A DNA stretch of 64,000 bases from Bacillota bacterium (GCA_023424965.1 JAFADI010000062.1:1-64000), one strand, 5' to 3'; shown: positions 6,923 to 14,948, numbered from the stretch's first letter. Numbers and translations are program-made. Notes: generated from the letters alone by a model not told the origin.

Positions 6923-8209
6923 TCAATGCTCAAGTTTAAGATAGGCCGGCAGCCTGCGGCCGGACTTTTCAACGGCGTACAGGGCGGCTTCCATATCCAC
7001 CATGTTTTTGTTGTCATAGATGCGGTAGCTCTTTTTATACCGGTCCGGCGTATTGATAAGCATGATGGTATTGGCGCCGCACTGCAGGGCTCTCACCTGG
7101 GCATCCTTGTCCAGCGACGCCAGTGCAGTGGTTGAAGGAATGTACACCTTTTTACAGACAATTCTTGTAACGGCAACAGCCCTCAGCGTTAAATCAATGC
7201 CTCCGTGGGGATGGTCTTCATACTTTGTCCCTTTGGCGGGAATGAAGGGACCGATGCCGATCATGTTGATGCCCATTTCCTTGAAAAACAGGATGTCGTC
7301 CGCAATATCCTCCAGGGTTTGGCCCGGAAGGCCGATGATATTCCCCGAACCGTTGATGTAGCCCAATTCCCTCAGCCATCTGGAACACTGCAGCCTGTAA
7401 TCGTAATCGTCATCCGGATGGATTTCGTTGAACAGTTCCCTGTTGGTGGCTTCGATTTTCAAAAGGAAATTATTTGCCCCCGCGTCTCTCAGGGTCTCAT
7501 ATTCCTCCCTGGTTCTTTCACCGATGCTCAGCGTGATGCGCATGCCCGTTTTCGCCTTTATTTCCTTTATCAGCCCGCAGAGCCGTTCCACCGTCCAGGA
7601 GAGGTCCTCTCCCGACTGTAAGATGACGGTCTTGATGCCCATGGCATGAAGGTAGTCCACCACCTCCAGTATTTCCGCCTCCGTCATCCGGTACCTTGCA
7701 ACGCCTTTATTACAGGCATTGATACCGCAGTAATTGCAGCTTTTTATGCAATAATTGGAGAATTCGATGGCCCCTCGGATTTCCACCACATCCCCCACCA
7801 TTTCTTTTCTTATGCGGTCGGAAATGTTAAAAACCATTTCAACCTCTTTGGGCCTGGTGGTGGAGAGCATATAGACCACATCTTCCCTGGTCGGCTCATC
7901 CCCGTTTTCAATTCTTTTCAGAATTTCTACAAAACGGGCGGTGACCGCAACTCCCAGCTTCTGGTCCAGCAGCCCCTGGAGCTTGAATTTCTTCTCCTCG
8001 ATAATATCCCTTACCTGGATGGAATTTGCCTCCAGCAATTCTTTTACCCTGTCCAGAACAGCTCCCTCAACCTTTATTGCAATGGCACATACCGTTCCTG
8101 TTTCAGGCGGTGCAGGCACCAGGTCGGTCGTAATGCCGGAGCCTCTGAGCAGCTTATCCGCCTGAAGCATCTGGGCGGTATTGACGGAAATAATCAAAAA
8201 TGCTTTCAT
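6923..8209 (-). CDS. hydE: HydE radical SAM maturase with DUF3343-like N-terminal domain
   Basis: HydE is the radical SAM enzyme that converts the HydG-derived Fe(CO)2CN-cysteine complex during H-cluster assembly. The radical SAM motif is NYCIKSCNYCG (CxxxCxxC). The downstream TIM-barrel segments QSGEDLS, IHPDDDYDYR and GLPGQTLEDIADD are typical. At 428 residues it is about 80 longer than ordinary HydE. The extra N-terminus (residues 1-75, with ADKLLRGSGITTDLVPAPP and VCAIAIKV) resembles the free-standing DUF3343 putative Se/S-carrier family. The ATG at 8209 begins this domain without interruption, so the fusion appears real. It is encoded between hydG and aspA. Confidence 0.94.
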   Translation of the reverse strand: MKAFLIISVNTAQMLQADKLLRGSGITTDLVPAPPETGTVCAIAIKVEGAVLDRVKELLEANSIQVRDIIEEKKFKLQGLLDQKLGVAVTARFVEILKRIENGDEPTREDVVYMLSTTRPKEVEMVFNISDRIRKEMVGDVVEIRGAIEFSNYCIKSCNYCGINACNKGVARYRMTEAEILEVVDYLHAMGIKTVILQSGEDLSWTVERLCGLIKEIKAKTGMRITLSIGERTREEYETLRDAGANNFLLKIEATNRELFNEIHPDDDYDYRLQCSRWLRELGYINGSGNIIGLPGQTLEDIADDILFFKEMGINMIGIGPFIPAKGTKYEDHPHGGIDLTLRAVAVTRIVCKKVYIPSTTALASLDKDAQVRALQCGANTIMLINTPDRYKKSYRIYDNKNMVDMEAALYAVEKSGRRLPAYLKLEH

Positions 8210-8281
8210 TTATTCCTTCCTTTCGTTGTATGCAGCGTACGTATCCTTTGCTGCTCCCGGCCGTTTAACCGCCGGAAGCCT

Positions 8282-9649
8282 TTAGAAATACAGGTCGCGT
8301 TTTCCGCCTTCAATCTCCGCTAGTCTTTCCCGGGTCAGAAGCCTCATATTTTCGTCTTCGATTTCCAGCAGGGCCCCGTCGATGATTGCCTGCCCTTTCC
8401 GCCGCAGATCTTCCGTTCCGTAATCCAGGAGGTTCTCCTTGAAGGTCAGGATGGCATTGGGCTGGCAGAATTCATGGATTTCGCCTTCCTTTGCATATTC
8501 CATGAAGGCCTCTCCGGTCCTGCACCTGCGGTAACAGGCAGTGCAGAAACTGGGAATATAGCCGTTGTCACAGATGGTCTCGAGCATTTTTGGAAGGCTC
8601 CGGTGATCGCTGACTTCAAACTGGTCCGCCTTTTCCTCTTCTTCCTTATAGCCCCCGGGACTTGTTTTGGAGCCCGCGCTGATCTGGGATATTCCGATGT
8701 TCAAAAGCTCATCCCGCAGCTCCGGGCGTTCCCTGGTGGACAGGATCATACCCGTATAAGGAACCGCCAGTCTATAGGCCGCAACAATCTTTTTAAAGTC
8801 TTCATCACTGACTTCATAGGGAACTTCCTTAAGTCCCCAGCCCATGGCGGGCCTCAGCCTCGGCACCGATATGGTGTGGGGTCCCACGCCGTACCTCTGC
8901 TCAAAGCTTCTCACGTGCATGAGAAGGCCCAAAACTTCAAAGCGGAAATCATTCAACCCAAACAGCGCTCCCACGCCCACATCATCGATGCCGGCTTCAA
9001 AGGCGCGGTCGATGGCCGTGATCCTCCAGTCAAAATCCGCCTTGATGCCGGAGGGGTGCATCTTCTTGTAAACCTCCCTGTTGTAGGTTTCCTGGAAGAT
9101 GACATAGGTTCCGATGCCGGCACTTTTGAGTTCCCTGTATTCTTCAATCTTCATGGGTGCCGCCTCGATATTGATCCTCCGGATGTCGGCGCTTTTATAG
9201 ATGGCCTCCATGGCTACGGTAAGGTGCTTTACATCGGTTTTCCTCGGGTCCTCTCCGCAAATGAGCAGTATCCGCTTATGTCCCTGGGCCTCCATGGCCT
9301 TTGCTTCGTTTACGATTTCTTCCAGTGTCAGGGTCCTTCTGTGAAGCTCTTTGTTGTCCCTCCGGAAACCGCAGTACAAGCAGTTGTTTGTACACTCATT
9401 GCTGGTATACAGGGGGGCAAAGAGCACCACCCGCTTACCGTATATCTTGTTTTTTACGTATTTGGCCGCCTCAAATATTTCTTCCAGGCTTTCTCCGTCT
9501 TTCACGTTCAAGAGCTTTGCCGTTTCCTCCAGTTCAAGGCCCTTACATTCCCGCGCCTTCTGGATGATGTACCTTATTTCGCTTTTATCGGCTTTGTTTG
9601 AATTCTCCAATATGGAGTGTATTTCGTTTTCATTGATATAATCGACCAC
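8282..9649 (-). CDS. hydG: HydG 2-iminoacetate synthase / Fe(CO)CN maturase
   Basis: HydG cleaves tyrosine by radical SAM chemistry to dehydroglycine and forms the Fe(CO)2(CN) synthon of the H-cluster. The protein is about 455 residues, with the radical SAM motif NECTNNCLYCGF and the C-terminal auxiliary cluster ligands CTACYRRC followed about 20 residues later by FCQP. It is closely related to ThiH. The GTG at 9649 is preferred because it lies 7 bases from GGAGG, while the TTG at 9655 is too close. A structured leader with an intrinsic terminator precedes it (9677-9772), hinting at attenuation. hydE follows 72 bases downstream. Confidence 0.96.
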   Translation of the reverse strand: MVDYINENEIHSILENSNKADKSEIRYIIQKARECKGLELEETAKLLNVKDGESLEEIFEAAKYVKNKIYGKRVVLFAPLYTSNECTNNCLYCGFRRDNKELHRRTLTLEEIVNEAKAMEAQGHKRILLICGEDPRKTDVKHLTVAMEAIYKSADIRRINIEAAPMKIEEYRELKSAGIGTYVIFQETYNREVYKKMHPSGIKADFDWRITAIDRAFEAGIDDVGVGALFGLNDFRFEVLGLLMHVRSFEQRYGVGPHTISVPRLRPAMGWGLKEVPYEVSDEDFKKIVAAYRLAVPYTGMILSTRERPELRDELLNIGISQISAGSKTSPGGYKEEEEKADQFEVSDHRSLPKMLETICDNGYIPSFCTACYRRCRTGEAFMEYAKEGEIHEFCQPNAILTFKENLLDYGTEDLRRKGQAIIDGALLEIEDENMRLLTRERLAEIEGGKRDLYF

Positions 9650-9670
9650 CGTCAATCCTCCTTTACCTTA

Positions 9671-9713
9671 ATCAAAAAACTCTTCCCGGGAATATACACC
9701 TCAGGAAGAGTTT
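9671..9713 (-). terminator. Intrinsic terminator in hydG leader
   Basis: AAACTCTTCC and GGAAGAGTTT form a perfect 10-bp stem (9677-9686 with 9704-9713), followed on the minus strand by TTTTTT. It lies directly before the hydG ribosome binding site, so it must be bypassed or prevented for hydG expression. Confidence 0.8.
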
Positions 9714-9850
9714 AAAGGAAAACAAAGCATAACCTCTCACCCCTTCGATAAGAAAATATCCATTTCGTCAGGTCACCATTTATACAATTCGGTTCATCTC
9801 CCTGGCCCAGGAGTACTCCCGGACCTCAGAGCAATTTGGAAAATGAGTAT
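9677..9850 (-). promoter_or_regulatory. Structured leader of hydG (candidate riboswitch/attenuator)
   Basis: On the minus strand the leader has CCTGACG (9772-9766), a short variable stem, CGAAGGGG (9747-9740), AGAGGTTATG, and then the terminator. The same blocks in the same order and spacing precede the ECF gene about 900 bases upstream, including the identical terminator arm ACTCTTCCTG. Upstream arms AGGTC and GACCT can pair, suggesting a closing stem. It does not match TPP, SAM, cobalamin, FMN or T-box consensus elements that I know. The ligand is unknown. Confidence 0.55.
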
Positions 9851-9860
9851 AATACATTAA

Positions 9861-10037
9861 GTTAACGCATTGTGTCGGTTGAATAGAAATCGCTTGGTGG
9901 AGGGAAATAGAGCTTGTCGGTGAAGTGAAGGATAAGGCAAAACACCTGAGCGGAGCGAATTGGTTTGCCCCGTAACGAACCTTACAAGCTCTTTGACCAC
10001 AACCCGCGATGAATATCAACTGACACAACGCGTTAAC
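9861..10037. mobile_element. 177-bp palindromic MITE-like element
   Basis: The element begins GTTAACGCATTGTGTCGGTTG and ends with the near-exact inverted copy CAACTGACACAACGCGTTAAC. Internal complementary blocks (AGAGCTTGT with ACAAGCTCT, GGCAAA with TTTGCC) let the whole unit fold as one long hairpin. It has no convincing gene. It touches the ECF gene so closely that the TAA stop codon (10033-10035) is part of the terminal GTTAAC. This is the form of a miniature inverted-repeat element. Confidence 0.7.
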
Positions 10038-10557
10038 TATCCATATCCATGTTTTTCTTCAGGGCTTCAATCACCAGGATTGCTACGGCTCCTCCGATCA
10101 ATGCGGTGATCAGCTGGGGCCAGGTGAACAATTTGAGCAGCGCCTGGGCGAATTTCGGAAATGTAAATATTCTAAGGAATACAACGATGGCACACCAGAG
10201 GAATGCAAACTTGAGAACGGCACCTGTGACTACACCGGCGATTTGACTCTTTTTTCTCAAAAGGTAGTAGCCCAACACCATCAGAAAGTTACCCACCGCC
10301 ACAAAGGGAGCAAAAGGCAGCAGTGCCGCTGCAACGGGTGCATGGTTGTTTATCAGCGAAGTAAAGGGCGAAACCACGGAGACAATCAGTCCTCCCCATA
10401 TGCCCAGCATGGCGGTGGAAACCACCAGGCACGCATTTACCAGCGGACCTACGATGAAATTGTTAAAGGGCAGCAGTCTTCCCACCATCTGGACGGCAAC
10501 GACGACAGCCAGCAGCAAAGCGGTTCTTGTAATGAATTTGACACTAAACACCTTCAT
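10033..10557 (-). CDS. ECF transporter S-component, substrate unknown
   Basis: This 174-residue hydrophobic protein with five to six membrane helices (for example TALLLAVVVAVQMVGRLLP) has the size and helix pattern of ECF (energy-coupling factor) substrate-binding S-components. The NNFIVGPLVNACLV and PFTSLINNHAPVAAALLPFAPFVAVGN segments (each shown in part) resemble small uncharacterised clostridial S-components. It needs a shared EcfAAT module encoded elsewhere. It lies between the TM1266 regulator gene and hydG in the hyd operon, so it may import a vitamin- or amino-acid-like compound or metal complex used in maturation. That role is speculation. Its stop codon lies in a palindromic element. 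Confidence 0.8.
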   Translation of the reverse strand: MKVFSVKFITRTALLLAVVVAVQMVGRLLPFNNFIVGPLVNACLVVSTAMLGIWGGLIVSVVSPFTSLINNHAPVAAALLPFAPFVAVGNFLMVLGYYLLRKKSQIAGVVTGAVLKFAFLWCAIVVFLRIFTFPKFAQALLKLFTWPQLITALIGGAVAILVIEALKKNMDMDS

Positions 10558-10575
10558 AAAAACCCTCCTGAATAA

Positions 10576-10613
10576 AATTAAAAACTCTTCCTGACAACAA
10601 AAGCAGGAAGAGT
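10576..10613 (-). terminator. Intrinsic terminator in ECF leader
   Basis: ACTCTTCCTG and CAGGAAGAGT form a perfect 10-bp stem with a T-rich tail on the minus strand, just before the GGAGGG ribosome binding site of the ECF gene. Confidence 0.8.
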
Positions 10614-10740
10614 ATCACGCAGTTTCACAACCACTTTGATCCCTTCGTAAGGAGTTCCTCCCGCCCGTCAGGTTAAACACCGGAATAAACAGTTTATAAT
10701 CCTCGAAGCTTTGCTTCACAAGGCTTCCCAGACTACGCAA
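10584..10740 (-). promoter_or_regulatory. Structured leader of the ECF gene (paralogue of hydG leader)
   Basis: Minus-strand order: AACCTGACG (10666-10672), a GGAGGAACTCC hairpin, TTACGAAGGGA (10641-10647), AAGTGGTTGTG, then the ACTCTTCCTG terminator. The blocks align with those before hydG. The hairpin between CCTGACG and CGAAGGG differs in sequence but keeps its place, which is typical of a structured RNA under selection. No known riboswitch class was recognised. Confidence 0.55.
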
Positions 10741-10760
10741 AACAAGTATCTTTATAAAAT

Positions 10761-11012
10761 TCAATAGGTAAGGGCCACTTTCACCTTTATCCCCTTAATA
10801 TTACCCAGTTTTCCCGTCAAAGCACCAATTTCGTCGTTGGTACCGTCGGCGATAATCGACATGACGGAAATTTCCCGGTCTTTATATGGGATGCCCATCC
10901 TGCCCACGATAATGTTGCCATAGCTGCTCAAGATTTCGTTCACCTTTCTGGCAGCTTCTTCCCGGTTGCTGACCACAATTCCTATGACAGCAATCCTGCT
11001 TTCCTTCTCCAT
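10761..11012 (-). CDS. TM1266-family putative hydrogenase-system regulator
   Basis: The 83-residue product has the start MEKESRIAVIGIVV, the central GRMGIPYKDREISVMSIIADG and the end GIKVKVALTY (quoted in part). This is the ferredoxin-like fold of the TM1266 (iron-only hydrogenase system regulator) family, related to the NikR C-terminal ligand domain. It lacks a DNA-binding domain of its own. It is the first gene of the hyd operon, preceded by a good promoter that contains a palindrome. Family members always travel with hydEFG. Their biochemical role is not established. Confidence 0.9.
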   Translation of the reverse strand: MEKESRIAVIGIVVSNREEAARKVNEILSSYGNIIVGRMGIPYKDREISVMSIIADGTNDEIGALTGKLGNIKGIKVKVALTY

Positions 11013-11058
11013 AAAACCTCTCGTTGCCTCTGCGTTAATTTTTTAACTATGTTTATAT

Positions 11059-11086
11059 TTTATACCATGGAGCACTTCCATGTAAA
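11059..11086 (-). promoter_or_regulatory. hyd operon promoter with embedded palindrome
   Basis: On the minus strand TTTACA (11086-11081), a 16-base spacer and TATAAA (11064-11059). The spacer and promoter edge contain the perfect inverted repeat CATGGA-n5-TCCATG (11066-11082), a position expected of an operator for a repressor or activator of the hydrogenase maturation genes. Confidence 0.6.
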
Positions 11087-11121
11087 CAGTTATTTATCAT
11101 GTTTTTATAGGGCGCTGTCAG

Positions 11122-12564
11122 CTAATAATTGATATATATCCTTCCGTCCTTAAGTTTGACAATTTTATCGGCTTCCAGGCTTTTTACGGCATTCTTTATC
11201 TCATCTACGGTATAGTCATAGCCCAACAAAAAATCCTCATCTGTGATTCCCTGGTCTCCAAAGGTCAAATATCCTTTTAGATGAATACGATCAAACAGAC
11301 ACTCCATTAAATACTTTCTTTTTTCGTCTTCGTCGTAAAAGGAAAGCACATAGGCGTGAACAGGCTTCAGCTTCCTGTCCGAGTATTCATAATAGGCGTA
11401 CTCCCTTCCGATGCCCATTCTTCCACTCCCTGTGAAGAACAGTGCAGATACGCTGCACAGGTCCTTGCCTCCGTCTCCGTTATAATCCTTGACCAGATAC
11501 CACAGCGGGTGGGGATAAAATGCCTCTTTCCCTTCAAACAACTGCTTTAAAGTCCCGTTTGCATCCAGGGTCTGCTTTAAAAATTCCGTATCCGCTTTCA
11601 CTTCCTGGGATCTTTTCAGGGAGGGAAAGCTTATGCCCACCCTGCCGTTCCCTTTATACCGGATAACTCTTTCAGGCTCCTTGACCTCAATGCTCCCAAT
11701 CTTGCCGTTTATGTATTGGAAAGCGTGAACCGCTCCCGTAGAACCCACCCCGTTGGTGGCCCAGGAATAAATCAGCAGGACAGCCTTTTCTTTGCCGTTT
11801 TTCTCCTGCTGGAACCACAGCTCCGGCATTTCACCAATGGTCCGGTAGGGCCAGGTAAACCAGTCCATATCCTTTACTGCGGTGATTTGATTCCCGTTGA
11901 TGCTTAGGTTCAGGTCTCCTTTCGGCTCAGGCCCCCAGCCCCTTTCATAGGATAGCTGGATGGCCTCCTCTTTTCCGTCACCGTCGATGTCTTCTTGATA
12001 GGCTTTGACCATGGCCTTTATTTTGCTTTCTTTGACACCAATGGTCCTGCCGCTGCCGTCTGCCACAAGGCTGTCCCAGAAGGCTCTGCTGTCGCCCCAG
12101 AAGGTATACCGCCTGTTTTCCCCCTCAAAGTGAAAGCTGTTGTCCTTCAACGTCAGCAGGATGTCCCTGGCACCGGTGAATTTCAAGCGGTAGTCAAAAT
12201 AATCCGGATCCCCGGCCCCCAGGTCCGAAAACTCCGCCTTTCCCATGATGTCCATAATAGCATTGGCAAGTGGCTCCGATGCCTCATATACCGTATTTTC
12301 ACCCCGTTTTTGAATGGCGAGCTTGTGGCCGGTTTTATAAAAGTCACCAAGACTGTTTATCAAGACGGTGCTATCGTCCTGCGGATTGCCGTCATCATTT
12401 GCGGATGCGGCGGCTTCTGGTGCCGGTTCCTGTATGGAAGAGGCCGGTACGGGAGGTTCCGTCTTTTGCGAACCTGCTTCATGGGCTCCGCAGCCCGTCA
12501 ATGCGGTGATCACCGCAAGCATGAGAATTGATTTTCTTAATCTTTTATTCGTTGATGCTTCCAT
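11122..12564 (-). CDS. Lipoprotein of unknown function (about 480 aa)
   Basis: A signal peptide with lipobox ALTGCGA marks a lipid-anchored extracytoplasmic protein. A low-complexity linker rich in Ala, Glu and Pro follows (residues about 30-60). Two acidic loops, DIDGDGKEE and DYNGDGGKD, resemble calcium-binding Dx[DN]xDG motifs of the FG-GAP/dockerin type. The ATG at 12564 is used because GTAGGAG lies 9 bases upstream; an ATG 18 bases earlier lacks a site. No enzymatic motif is recognised. It is transcribed alone, downstream of the RNase P RNA gene. Confidence 0.8.
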   Translation of the reverse strand: MEASTNKRLRKSILMLAVITALTGCGAHEAGSQKTEPPVPASSIQEPAPEAAASANDDGNPQDDSTVLINSLGDFYKTGHKLAIQKRGENTVYEASEPLANAIMDIMGKAEFSDLGAGDPDYFDYRLKFTGARDILLTLKDNSFHFEGENRRYTFWGDSRAFWDSLVADGSGRTIGVKESKIKAMVKAYQEDIDGDGKEEAIQLSYERGWGPEPKGDLNLSINGNQITAVKDMDWFTWPYRTIGEMPELWFQQEKNGKEKAVLLIYSWATNGVGSTGAVHAFQYINGKIGSIEVKEPERVIRYKGNGRVGISFPSLKRSQEVKADTEFLKQTLDANGTLKQLFEGKEAFYPHPLWYLVKDYNGDGGKDLCSVSALFFTGSGRMGIGREYAYYEYSDRKLKPVHAYVLSFYDEDEKRKYLMECLFDRIHLKGYLTFGDQGITDEDFLLGYDYTVDEIKNAVKSLEADKIVKLKDGRIYINY

Positions 12565-12636
12565 CGTCGTTCTCCTACCCAATGAAGTATGAATTATATA
12601 GACTGAAAATTATGGGATGCAGTTCCATAAAATTGC

Positions 12637-12670
12637 AAAACAAAAACACCTGCCTTGAAAGCAAGTGTTT
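12637..12670 (-). terminator. rnpB terminator
   Basis: On the minus strand AAACACTTGC pairs with GCAGGTGTTT (one wobble pair), followed by TTGTTTT. It lies just past the 3' end of the RNase P RNA. Confidence 0.75.
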
Positions 12671-12680
12671 CCGGTATTTG

Positions 12681-13031
12681 CACGAGTAAGTCTATAAGCC
12701 GGGTTCTGTATTTGACAATCATCTATCTAGGCCTTGCATTTCTGCAAAACTCAAGCCACCTCTCCGGGACTGGCGGGCAGCCATTGCGTCCCTCTTTGCG
12801 GTGTTGCTCCAGGTGGGGTTTACATAGACCGGCAAGTCGCCATGCCGCTGGTGAGCTCTTACCTCACCTTTCCACCCTTACCTTCCAAACGGAAGGCGGT
12901 ATATCTCTGTTGCACTTTCCTTGAAGTCACCTTCACCGGGAGTTACCCGGCACCCTTGCCCTGTGGAGCCCGGACTTTCCTCATATACGGCCTTTCGGCA
13001 CTGCATACGCGACTGTCTGGCTTACTCATAC
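12681..13031 (-). ncRNA. rnpB: RNase P RNA
   Basis: The minus strand carries the conserved RNase P RNA blocks: GTAAGCCAGACAGTCGC at the 5' end, GAGGAAAGTCCGGGCTCC (CR I), the GTAAACCCCAC region, and ACAGAACCCGGCTTATAG at the 3' end. AGTAAG at the start pairs with CTTACT at the end (P1). It is the catalytic subunit of tRNA 5'-end processing. About 350 bases is a usual length. Confidence 0.95.
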
Positions 13032-13153
13032 TTTATTTTTAAATTTATATCTTCAATTCCATCCCGTGTGTCTCACAGGATTTATAATTATATACTCATT
13101 CCGGCAATAATGCAAGTTGAAAATACTTCCATGCATCCTCTGGACAAAGCGTA

Positions 13154-14260
13154 TCAAAGGATGCAGAAAGGATCTTTTGACCCTTTTGCGGCTTTTGCTT
13201 CAATTTGCGGAAAGGCATTTCCAATCAATTCCGCCAGTCTTTGAGCCATCACATGCTCTGTTCCATAATGCCCTGCGTCAACCACACACATGTCCAATTC
13301 CGTCATGTCCAGAGCAGTATGGTATTTGATGTCTCCCGTTACCAATACATCTGCCTTCCTTTTTACGGTTTTTATCAGGGATTCGTCAAAACTGCCTCCG
13401 AATACCGCCACGTTATTTATTTCCCCATGGGGTTTTCCTATCAGCCTCACACTGGAAACGCCTAATTTTCTTTTTACCAGGCCTATAAAATCCTCCAGTT
13501 CCATGGGGCTCTTCAAAGTTCCCACCTTCCCGTAACCGTACTGCTTTCCTTCGATTTCCAGGGGATACACGTCATAGGCAACTTCTTCATAAGGATGGGC
13601 CTTGATGATTGCATCCACCGTCTTGTGCAGGTTCCACTGGGAAACGACGGTCTCCAGCCGGTACTCCTGGACCTTCTCCAGCTTTCCCGTGGAGCCTATG
13701 TAAGGATTTGTTCCCTCCAGCGGTTTGAAGGTTCCCGTACCTTTTGCCGCAAAGGAGCAATCGCTGTACCTGCCTATCCAGCCCGCCCCGCTGCCGCTCA
13801 TTGCGTCTCTTACGGCGTCCAGGCTCTCTTCAGGTACAAACACCACCACTTTATACAATTTATCCGAAAGGTGTTCTTTAAGGTTTTTAACCTCTTCCAG
13901 GTCAAGGAGGCCGGCCAGGTAATCATTGATGCCGCCCTCTGCAAAATCCAGGTTTGTATGGGCGCTGTATACACATAGATCGTTCCTTATAATACGGTGT
14001 ACCAGCCTCCCTTTGACATCACCCTCATCAATGCTCTTTAACCCCTTGAAAATAAAAGGGTGATGGGACAGGATCAACTGGGCCTTCATCCCGATGGCTT
14101 CCTCCACGACCTCCGAGGTCACATCCAGGCAGGTAAGCACCCGGTCAATCTCCCTGCCGGCATCGCCGACCATCAGCCCCACATTGTCCCACTCCTCTGC
14201 CAGCCTTGAAGGGGCAATGCTTTCAATATAATTTGCAATGTCCTTGCACTTCACTCCCAT
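13154..14260 (-). CDS. Nif3-like dinuclear metal-centre protein
   Basis: This 368-residue YqfO/Nif3 family (DUF34) protein has the metal-ligand motifs LSHHPFIFKG, YSAHTNLDFAEGGIN and, near the C-terminus, VDAGHYGTEH. A PII-like insert domain (about residues 130-235, with AHPYEEVAYDVYPLE) separates the two halves, as in the longer Firmicutes form. It forms hexameric toroids in relatives. It is implicated in GTP cyclohydrolase I-type chemistry or NAD metabolism, but its function is unsettled. Its ATG follows the TGA of trmK by one base, so the pair is translationally coupled, as commonly seen downstream of rpoD in Firmicutes. Confidence 0.93.
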   Translation of the reverse strand: MGVKCKDIANYIESIAPSRLAEEWDNVGLMVGDAGREIDRVLTCLDVTSEVVEEAIGMKAQLILSHHPFIFKGLKSIDEGDVKGRLVHRIIRNDLCVYSAHTNLDFAEGGINDYLAGLLDLEEVKNLKEHLSDKLYKVVVFVPEESLDAVRDAMSGSGAGWIGRYSDCSFAAKGTGTFKPLEGTNPYIGSTGKLEKVQEYRLETVVSQWNLHKTVDAIIKAHPYEEVAYDVYPLEIEGKQYGYGKVGTLKSPMELEDFIGLVKRKLGVSSVRLIGKPHGEINNVAVFGGSFDESLIKTVKRKADVLVTGDIKYHTALDMTELDMCVVDAGHYGTEHVMAQRLAELIGNAFPQIEAKAAKGSKDPFCIL

Positions 14261-14261
14261 G

Positions 14262-14948
14262 TCACAAACCCTCTTTCAGCTTCAATATCTGGTCCCTGAG
14301 CCTTTTGTGGGCGCCCAAAAGCTTTTCCGGACCGTTTTCCTGCTTAATGCCATGAATGACCTTGTCAAGCCGTCTTATGATCTTAGCGGCGTATCTCTCC
14401 AGCAAAGGGTCTTTCTTTTCAATTAATTTCTTTCCGATATAACGGTATATCGGTTCCGGTTGTTCCTGCTGTCCCGTCCACTTTGCCACCATTACGTCGT
14501 ATACCTTGTCTCCTTCGGAAACTAGCTCTTCGTCAAGGATCTGAAAACCCTTTTCGTACAGCCAGCCTCGCAGCACTTCATGGGAATTCATGGCCTGCAG
14601 CACGAGAAAATCAGCCCTGACCGCCTTGTCCAGGTCCCGCTGGAGAATTTCCCCCATCAGGACGCCGCCCATCCCGGCAATGACGATACCCTGGCATTCC
14701 CCTTCTTTAATGGGCTCCAGCCCGTCTCCCAGCCTGGTTTCAATGGACTCCTGCAGGCCATAGCTGTTGATGCTTTTACCGGCGGCGGCAAGAGGACCCT
14801 TTCCCACATCGGCTGCTATTGCACTTTTGCATTTTTTATTCTGAATAAGATAAATCGGCACATAGGCGTGGTCCGTCCCTATGTCGCATATCCTGTCGCA
14901 CACCGGCACCTTGTCCGCCACCAGCTTAAGCCGTCCCTTCAATTCCAT
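14262..14948 (-). CDS. trmK: tRNA (adenine-22-N1)-methyltransferase
   Basis: TrmK (YqfN) methylates N1 of A22 in tRNA. The 228-residue product has the SAM-binding motif CDIGTDHAYVP, DVGKGPLAAA, the motif IVIAGMGGVLM, and the C-terminal coiled tail with EKKDPLLERYAAKIIRRLD (quoted in part). The ATG at 14948 is selected since GGAG lies 7 bases upstream and family members start MELKGRL. An upstream extension in frame looks non-coding (hydrophobic, Cys-rich). It is coupled to nif3. Confidence 0.92.
   Translation of the reverse strand: MELKGRLKLVADKVPVCDRICDIGTDHAYVPIYLIQNKKCKSAIAADVGKGPLAAAGKSINSYGLQESIETRLGDGLEPIKEGECQGIVIAGMGGVLMGEILQRDLDKAVRADFLVLQAMNSHEVLRGWLYEKGFQILDEELVSEGDKVYDVMVAKWTGQQEQPEPIYRYIGKKLIEKKDPLLERYAAKIIRRLDKVIHGIKQENGPEKLLGAHKRLRDQILKLKEGL

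Noticed and set aside
5853..6944. Long open frame opposite aspA
   Set aside because: Antisense shadow of a clear aspartase gene; no start signal and biased, unlikely composition.
9780..10028. 82-residue open frame on the minus strand
   Set aside because: It lies almost entirely in the palindromic element and the hydG leader, has no ribosome binding site, and its composition is not protein-like.
9677..10740. TPP or cobalamin riboswitch for the ECF and hydG leaders
   Set aside because: ACCTGA and GAAGGGA recall the TPP 3' half, but the CTGAGA and GGGGTGC 5' blocks are missing, and the cobalamin B12-box is absent.
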